Origin: CAYUQT01 sp964596165
Lineage (GTDB): Bacteria > Planctomycetota > Phycisphaerae > UBA1845 > JAFGLZ01
Assembly (NCBI GenBank): GCA_964596165.1
Contig: CAZQTW010000029.1
Coordinates: 1-64,000, forward strand
DNA: 64,000 nt
Reading direction: 5' to 3'
A model generated the notes under the pieces. The model was given only the letters and a program-made list of their open reading frames with translations. It made no database searches and had not been told where the DNA came from. A program made the translations under genes and the position numbers. Shown one piece after another: positions 60,140 to 64,000 of this stretch (the first letter of the stretch is position 1; each line of letters opens with the position of its first letter).

Positions 60140-60820
60140 GTGCGGATTCCTCTGACGACGGATGGCTGGCGTGAGATGCTACTGGCCACGACTGTCCTGG
60201 GCGCCGGCGCCGCCGCACTTGGGTGGGCATATCCACCCCTTGCAGCTATACCGGCCGTCATTTGGGTGTGGGCGATCAGTTTCTTTCGGGATCCCGAGCG
60301 GCGCGTCCCGGCCGAGCCGGGCATCCTCGTGGCTCCCGCCGATGGAAAAGTCACTCAAATATCGGAGATTGAATATGATGATGAGATCGGCGGGCCGGCG
60401 ATTCGAGTCAGCATCTTCCTGAGCGTCTTCAACGTCCACATTAACCGAAGCCCCTGTGCGGGCCGCGTGCGATCGGTCAGCTATCAGAAGGGGGAATTCA
60501 TCAATGCGATGAGCCCCGACAGCAGCCACCGCAATGAGGCCAACACGCTGGTCATGGACGGCGAAGGGGATTCACCGCCGACGATTGTGGTTCGTCAAAT
60601 CGCGGGGCTCATCGCCAGACGGATTGTGTGTCATGCGAAGGTTGGCGACCGGTTGGCTACCGGCCAGCGTTTTGGGATGATCAAGTTCGGCTCGCGGACC
60701 GAGGTGACCATTCCTCGCCGTCCGGGCGACCGTGTTGTCGTTCGGATCGGTCAAACCGTCTATGCCGGGAAGACTATCCTTATTCGACTGGCCCCAGGTG
60801 AATCTCCCAAGGAGTCCTAA
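60140..60820 (+). CDS. psd: Phosphatidylserine decarboxylase, short form
   Basis: Psd makes phosphatidylethanolamine from phosphatidylserine. The 226-residue proenzyme has two N-terminal membrane segments and the conserved ISFFRDPERRVP, LVAPADGKVTQI, IFLSVFNVHINRSPCAG, YQKGEFINAMSPDSS stretches. Processing should occur at the glycine-serine of KFGSRTEV (S185), where the serine becomes the pyruvoyl group. This is the short PSD form found in many Bacteroidetes, archaea-like and planctomycete genomes. The GTG start has GGGAG upstream. pssA starts 2 bp after the stop. Confidence 0.92.
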   Translation: MRIPLTTDGWREMLLATTVLGAGAAALGWAYPPLAAIPAVIWVWAISFFRDPERRVPAEPGILVAPADGKVTQISEIEYDDEIGGPAIRVSIFLSVFNVHINRSPCAGRVRSVSYQKGEFINAMSPDSSHRNEANTLVMDGEGDSPPTIVVRQIAGLIARRIVCHAKVGDRLATGQRFGMIKFGSRTEVTIPRRPGDRVVVRIGQTVYAGKTILIRLAPGESPKES

Positions 60821-60822
60821 AC

Positions 60823-61794
60823 GTGGCTATTCTTCGACCATCCCTCTCGCGAGAAGAGCGACGACGACGTCGGCACGAACGTCGCCTGAAGCGGATTGCC
60901 ATGCTGCCCGCCCTGTTCACACTGGGCAACCTGATCTGTGGGTTTGCGGCCATTTGCTGTTGCCTCTTGAGCGTCAAGGCGGACGGGAGCGACTTTGCGA
61001 AGTTGACTCTGGGAAGTAATCACTTGGAGCGAGTACTGCCGACGTTTCTCTCGATCGGCGGGTTCTTGATCTTCCTTGGAATGATTTGCGACGGGCTGGA
61101 CGGCCGTGTCGCTCGACTGACTCGCAGGACCAGTGACTTCGGCGGGCAACTCGATTCTCTGGCCGACGTGATTACCTTTGGGGCGGCCCCTTCCCTGTTG
61201 GTGATTTGCCTGATCATCACGGCGCATGACCCGACGCATTGGCCCCCCGCACTTGCCGCTCTGGCGCGACGTGCCACCTGGGTTGCAGGCGCGGTCTACG
61301 CCGCGTGCGCCGCCCTACGACTCGCCCGCTTCAACGTGGAGAACGTCCACGATGAAGCGGCACACTATTGGTTCAAGGGCCTTCCCTCGCCCGGCGCGGC
61401 CGCGGCCGTCGCCAGCCTGATCATTCTTCATGAAGACATCCAGCGCAGTATCCCGGCCATGGCCGGTGGTATCGCCGTCGTCCTTCCTCCGGCCACGATG
61501 CTTCTCGGGTTATTGATGGTCAGCCGCATCAGATACAGCCACGCGGTCAATCACTTCTTCCGTAAACGCCGACCCCTCTGGCACTTGATCCTTGTTCTCG
61601 TCGCCGTCGTGACGGGTATCGTGTTGAAGTTCGAATGGTTCGTCGCCATCTGTGCCTGCGTCTATGCGGTCAGCGGGCCCATCGGACTGCTGGGACGACA
61701 GCAACCCGCCTACGTCCCAACTTCGCAGCCCGCCTCTGGTGCGATGCAAGACCACCCGCCTGACCGGTCCCACAAACCACAGCAAGTCGGCTAG
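60823..61794 (+). CDS. pssA: CDP-diacylglycerol-serine O-phosphatidyltransferase
   Basis: PssA makes phosphatidylserine from CDP-diacylglycerol and serine, the substrate of the preceding Psd. The 323-residue membrane protein has the complete CDP-alcohol transferase motif D-G-x2-A-R-x8-G-x3-D-x3-D (DGRVARL, then GGQLDSLAD), and about eight hydrophobic segments. GTG 60823 follows AAGGAG and is 2 bp after the psd stop. The last 30 residues are a hydrophilic Pro/Gln-rich tail. It belongs to the Bacillus-type, integral-membrane class. Confidence 0.92.
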   Translation: MAILRPSLSREERRRRRHERRLKRIAMLPALFTLGNLICGFAAICCCLLSVKADGSDFAKLTLGSNHLERVLPTFLSIGGFLIFLGMICDGLDGRVARLTRRTSDFGGQLDSLADVITFGAAPSLLVICLIITAHDPTHWPPALAALARRATWVAGAVYAACAALRLARFNVENVHDEAAHYWFKGLPSPGAAAAVASLIILHEDIQRSIPAMAGGIAVVLPPATMLLGLLMVSRIRYSHAVNHFFRKRRPLWHLILVLVAVVTGIVLKFEWFVAICACVYAVSGPIGLLGRQQPAYVPTSQPASGAMQDHPPDRSHKPQQVG

Positions 61795-61828
61795 CATCGG
61801 CCCTCCGGAATGTGTATGCTGCAAGTTT

Positions 61829-61856
61829 TTGCGGTTCTTCGACGGGCACGTACAAT
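61829..61856 (+). promoter_or_regulatory. Candidate promoter of the glutamyl/glutaminyl-tRNA synthetase genes
   Basis: TACAAT (61851-61856) is a 5/6 match to the -10 consensus, with a weak TTGCGG -35 (61829-61834) 16 bp above. It lies 38 bp before the gltX start, in an otherwise empty gap after pssA. Confidence 0.4.
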
Positions 61857-61893
61857 TGCAGGGGCCCGTCTTCGGTTGAAATAGGGGCCGACA

Positions 61894-63357
61894 TTGAACG
61901 ACGAGAGACTACGTGTACGATTCGCGCCCTCTCCAACAGGTTATCTCCATGTCGGGGGTGCCCGAACGGCGTTGTTCAACTACCTCCTTGCGCGTAGGAC
62001 GGGCGGTCAGTTCATCTTGAGAATCGAGGACACCGACCGCAGTCGCCATGTGGAAGAGGCCATCGACAAGATTTGCGAAGACCTGAATTGGCTCGGCATG
62101 ACCTGGGACGAGGGGCCGCGCGTCGGCGGTCGGTACGGTCCGTACCGACAGAGCGAGCGCGAGGGTCTGTACCGCGACGCCGCAACAAGGCTGCTTGAAA
62201 CCGGAAGAGCCTACTACACCTTCGAGACAGCGCAAGAGCTTGAGGCGATGCGGGCTCGGGCCATTGAGGCCAAGCGGACGTTCCAATATCCCCGACCCGC
62301 TTCATTCCCGACGGAGGCCGACGCCCAAAGGGCCCGCGCCGAGGGCCGTCCCGTCGTCGTGCGGTTCGTCATGCCGGATCGGGACATGGTCGTGAACGAC
62401 CGGATCCTGGGTGATGTCGCCTTTCGTCGTGAGGAACTCGAGGACTTCATCATTGTCAAGGCCGACGGCGGGCCGACGTTCCACCTGGCCAATGTCGTGG
62501 ATGATCACGCCATGGCCATCACACTCGTTCTTCGCGGCCAGGAACACCTCATGAACACGCCGAAGCATCTGGCGCTGCAGGAGGCCTTAGGTTATCCCCA
62601 CCCTGAATACGCCCACCTCCCCTTGATCTTCAACATGCAGGGCAAGAAACTGTCTAAACGAGACGGCGACGTCGACGTACACGCCTTCCGGGCGGCCGGC
62701 TATCTGCCGGAGGTCATGGTGAACTTCATCGCGCTGCTCGGCTGGTCACCCGGACAAGACCGCGAAAGGATGAGCCTTGAGGAAATGGCCCGGCTCTTTA
62801 GCCTCGACGGCGTCGGCCGAAGCAACGCAAAGTTCGACCGCGACAAGCTCGTCGCGTTCAACACCCAGGCATCGGCGGAGGCCGACCCGGCACGTCTCCT
62901 GGCGGGAATGAAGGATTACCTCTCCTGCAATGAAACGCCCGTTCGACAGGCCGATGATGCCACACTGACAAGGCTCTTGAAGGCCTGTACGGGCTTTCGA
63001 ACCTTCCGGGATGTTGACGACAAGAGCCGCTTTCTGTTCGCCCCTGACTCCGAATTGAAGTACGACTCACAAAGCGTGGAGAAAGTGTTGGCCAAGGGGG
63101 CCGGCGCGGGGTACGCCATGCTGATCGACCTGCGTCCGCGTCTGGCGGCACACGAGGACTGGTCGTCCGAAGGTATTGAGTCGTTGTTGAAATCCATCAC
63201 CGAAAGCGCGGGCGTCGGCATGGGCAAGGTGGCCCAGCCCCTGCGTGTCGCCGTGACGGGAAGTTCGATCAGCCCCTCCATTTTTGACACCCTCTCGCTG
63301 CTGGGAAAGGACCGAACACTCGCGCGGATCGACCACTGCCTGCAGATGCGAAAGTAA
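61894..63357 (+). CDS. gltX: Glutamyl-tRNA synthetase
   Basis: A 487-residue class I synthetase that charges tRNA-Glu. The HIGH-type motif is FAPSPTGYLHVGGART, and KMSKS reads GKKLSKRDGDV. EDTDRSRHVEEAIDKI, GPYRQSERE and the C-terminal anticodon-binding region (about 340-480) complete it; length is as expected. TTG 61894 is the only reasonable start, with AGGGG upstream. A glutaminyl-tRNA synthetase follows, which suggests this enzyme is discriminating and charges only tRNA-Glu. Confidence 0.95.
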   Translation: MNDERLRVRFAPSPTGYLHVGGARTALFNYLLARRTGGQFILRIEDTDRSRHVEEAIDKICEDLNWLGMTWDEGPRVGGRYGPYRQSEREGLYRDAATRLLETGRAYYTFETAQELEAMRARAIEAKRTFQYPRPASFPTEADAQRARAEGRPVVVRFVMPDRDMVVNDRILGDVAFRREELEDFIIVKADGGPTFHLANVVDDHAMAITLVLRGQEHLMNTPKHLALQEALGYPHPEYAHLPLIFNMQGKKLSKRDGDVDVHAFRAAGYLPEVMVNFIALLGWSPGQDRERMSLEEMARLFSLDGVGRSNAKFDRDKLVAFNTQASAEADPARLLAGMKDYLSCNETPVRQADDATLTRLLKACTGFRTFRDVDDKSRFLFAPDSELKYDSQSVEKVLAKGAGAGYAMLIDLRPRLAAHEDWSSEGIESLLKSITESAGVGMGKVAQPLRVAVTGSSISPSIFDTLSLLGKDRTLARIDHCLQMRK

Positions 63358-63383
63358 GACTTCTTGTGAGAAGGTTGGAAGCT

Positions 63384-64000
63384 ATGACGATATCACACCC
63401 CGACAAGCACGAACCCAACTCCGAGCCCAAGGGCCACGACGCAAGCGACGGCACCAAAGGGTCAACCTTGGCGTCCGACTTCGTCCGTGAAATCATCGAC
63501 GACCACAATCGTACCGGCCGTTTCGAAGGCCGCGTGCACACCCGTTTTCCGCCGGAGCCGAACGGTTATCTCCACATCGGCCACGCCAAATCGATCTGCC
63601 TCAACTTCGGGATCGCGGCCGACTACAAAGGACTCTGCAATCTACGGTATGACGACACAAACCCGACGAAGGAAGAGGTCGAGTACGTCGAATCCATCAA
63701 GGAAGACGTTCGCTGGCTCGGCTTCGACTGGGGCGACCGGGAGTACTACGCTTCCGACTACTTCCAACAACTCTACGATTGGGCGATCCAACTGATCAAG
63801 GCCGGGAAAGCCTATGTATGCGACCTTAACGCCGATCAGATCCGCGAGTACCGGGGAACGCTGACCCAGCCCGGAAAGAATAGCCCCTATCGCAACCGCT
63901 CGGTCGAAGAAAACCTTGATCTCTTCCAGCGGATGCGAGCCGGTGAGTTCCCCGACGGTTCTCGCGTCCTGCGAAGCAAGATCGACATGGCACATCCCAA
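63384..64000 (+). CDS. glnS: Glutaminyl-tRNA synthetase, 5' part (runs off the window)
   Basis: The first 205 codons of a class I GlnRS. After a 30-residue hydrophilic N-terminal extension come ASDFVREIIDDHNRTGRFEG, the HIGH-type motif FPPEPNGYLHIGHAKSICLN, and NLRYDDTNPTKEEVEYVESI, all diagnostic of GlnS (YDDTNP distinguishes it from GluRS). ATG 63384 has GGAAG upstream. It starts 26 bp after gltX, so the two are co-transcribed. GlnRS in bacteria is often of transferred origin and replaces the GatCAB route. Confidence 0.93.
   Translation, partial: MTISHPDKHEPNSEPKGHDASDGTKGSTLASDFVREIIDDHNRTGRFEGRVHTRFPPEPNGYLHIGHAKSICLNFGIAADYKGLCNLRYDDTNPTKEEVEYVESIKEDVRWLGFDWGDREYYASDYFQQLYDWAIQLIKAGKAYVCDLNADQIREYRGTLTQPGKNSPYRNRSVEENLDLFQRMRAGEFPDGSRVLRSKIDMAHP

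Overview
The window looks like a chromosomal segment of a GC-rich, Gram-negative-type, heterotrophic and probably motile bacterium, most likely a planctomycete (Planctomycetota, possibly Phycisphaerae). The pointers are a prepilin-like protein with the C-terminal H-x9-DG motif typical of planctomycete giant paralogue families, many small lipoproteins, a DUF6807 (PmoA-like) protein, an oligogalacturonate-lyase-like propeller, and a TPR protein carrying two RNA polymerase alpha-CTD modules. The phylum is an inference. No rRNA, tRNA, transposase, phage gene or CRISPR array was seen.

Layout. 1-2.7 kb: rhamnose isomerase and rhamnose transporter. 2.8-3.5 kb: toxin-antitoxin pair whose antitoxin is cut by an in-frame amber codon. 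3.5-6.4 kb (minus): MFS and SSS transporters. 6.9-9.1 kb: CpxRA-like two-component system. 9.4-12.4 kb: NCS1-type permease and a CsgG/TPR lipoprotein. 12.7-14.3 kb: DUF47/PhoU-like protein and Pit phosphate transporter. 14.6-17.9 kb: prepilin-like protein, TsaE, and a propeller protein on the minus strand. 18.1-24.2 kb: envelope cluster (Lnt with a large insertion, HEAT lipoprotein, MreD, PBP2). 24.3-30.2 kb: PHP phosphatase, then minus-strand DUF6807, HtpX, ACT-domain protein and metal P-type ATPase. 30.2-30.87 kb: gene-free, hairpin-rich stretch before an orphan tail-anchored protein.

32.3-37.4 kb (minus): chemotaxis block CheX-like, CheY, HDOD, CheD, CheY, CheA; divergent from it are CheX and a FapA/DUF342 protein. 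40.0-45.4 kb: two convergent coupled pairs, a fatty-acyl-reductase-like SDR with a lipid kinase, and an alkylglycerone-phosphate-synthase-like oxidase with GlpD. Together they could make alkyl ether glycerolipids. 45.9-49 kb: RsgA, TrmB and two lipoproteins. 49-51.7 kb (minus): SpoIID/LytB protein and the TPR/alpha-CTD protein. 51.8-56.5 kb: beta-mannosidase, MFS transporter, SMP-30 lactonase-like protein. 56.5-64 kb (plus): HAD phosphatase, FtsX-like permease, TMTC-like membrane protein, Psd, PssA, GltX and the 5' part of GlnS, which runs off the window.

The genes fit a cell that grows on plant or algal sugars (rhamnose, mannosides), takes up phosphate through Pit, makes phosphatidylethanolamine (PssA/Psd) and possibly ether lipids, builds peptidoglycan with an elongasome, matures lipoproteins with Lnt, and swims by chemotaxis. 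Many adjacent genes overlap by ATGA or GTGA, which indicates translational coupling. Start codons were chosen by Shine-Dalgarno (SD) position, overlap with neighbours and family N-termini, so several differ from the longest possible ORF.
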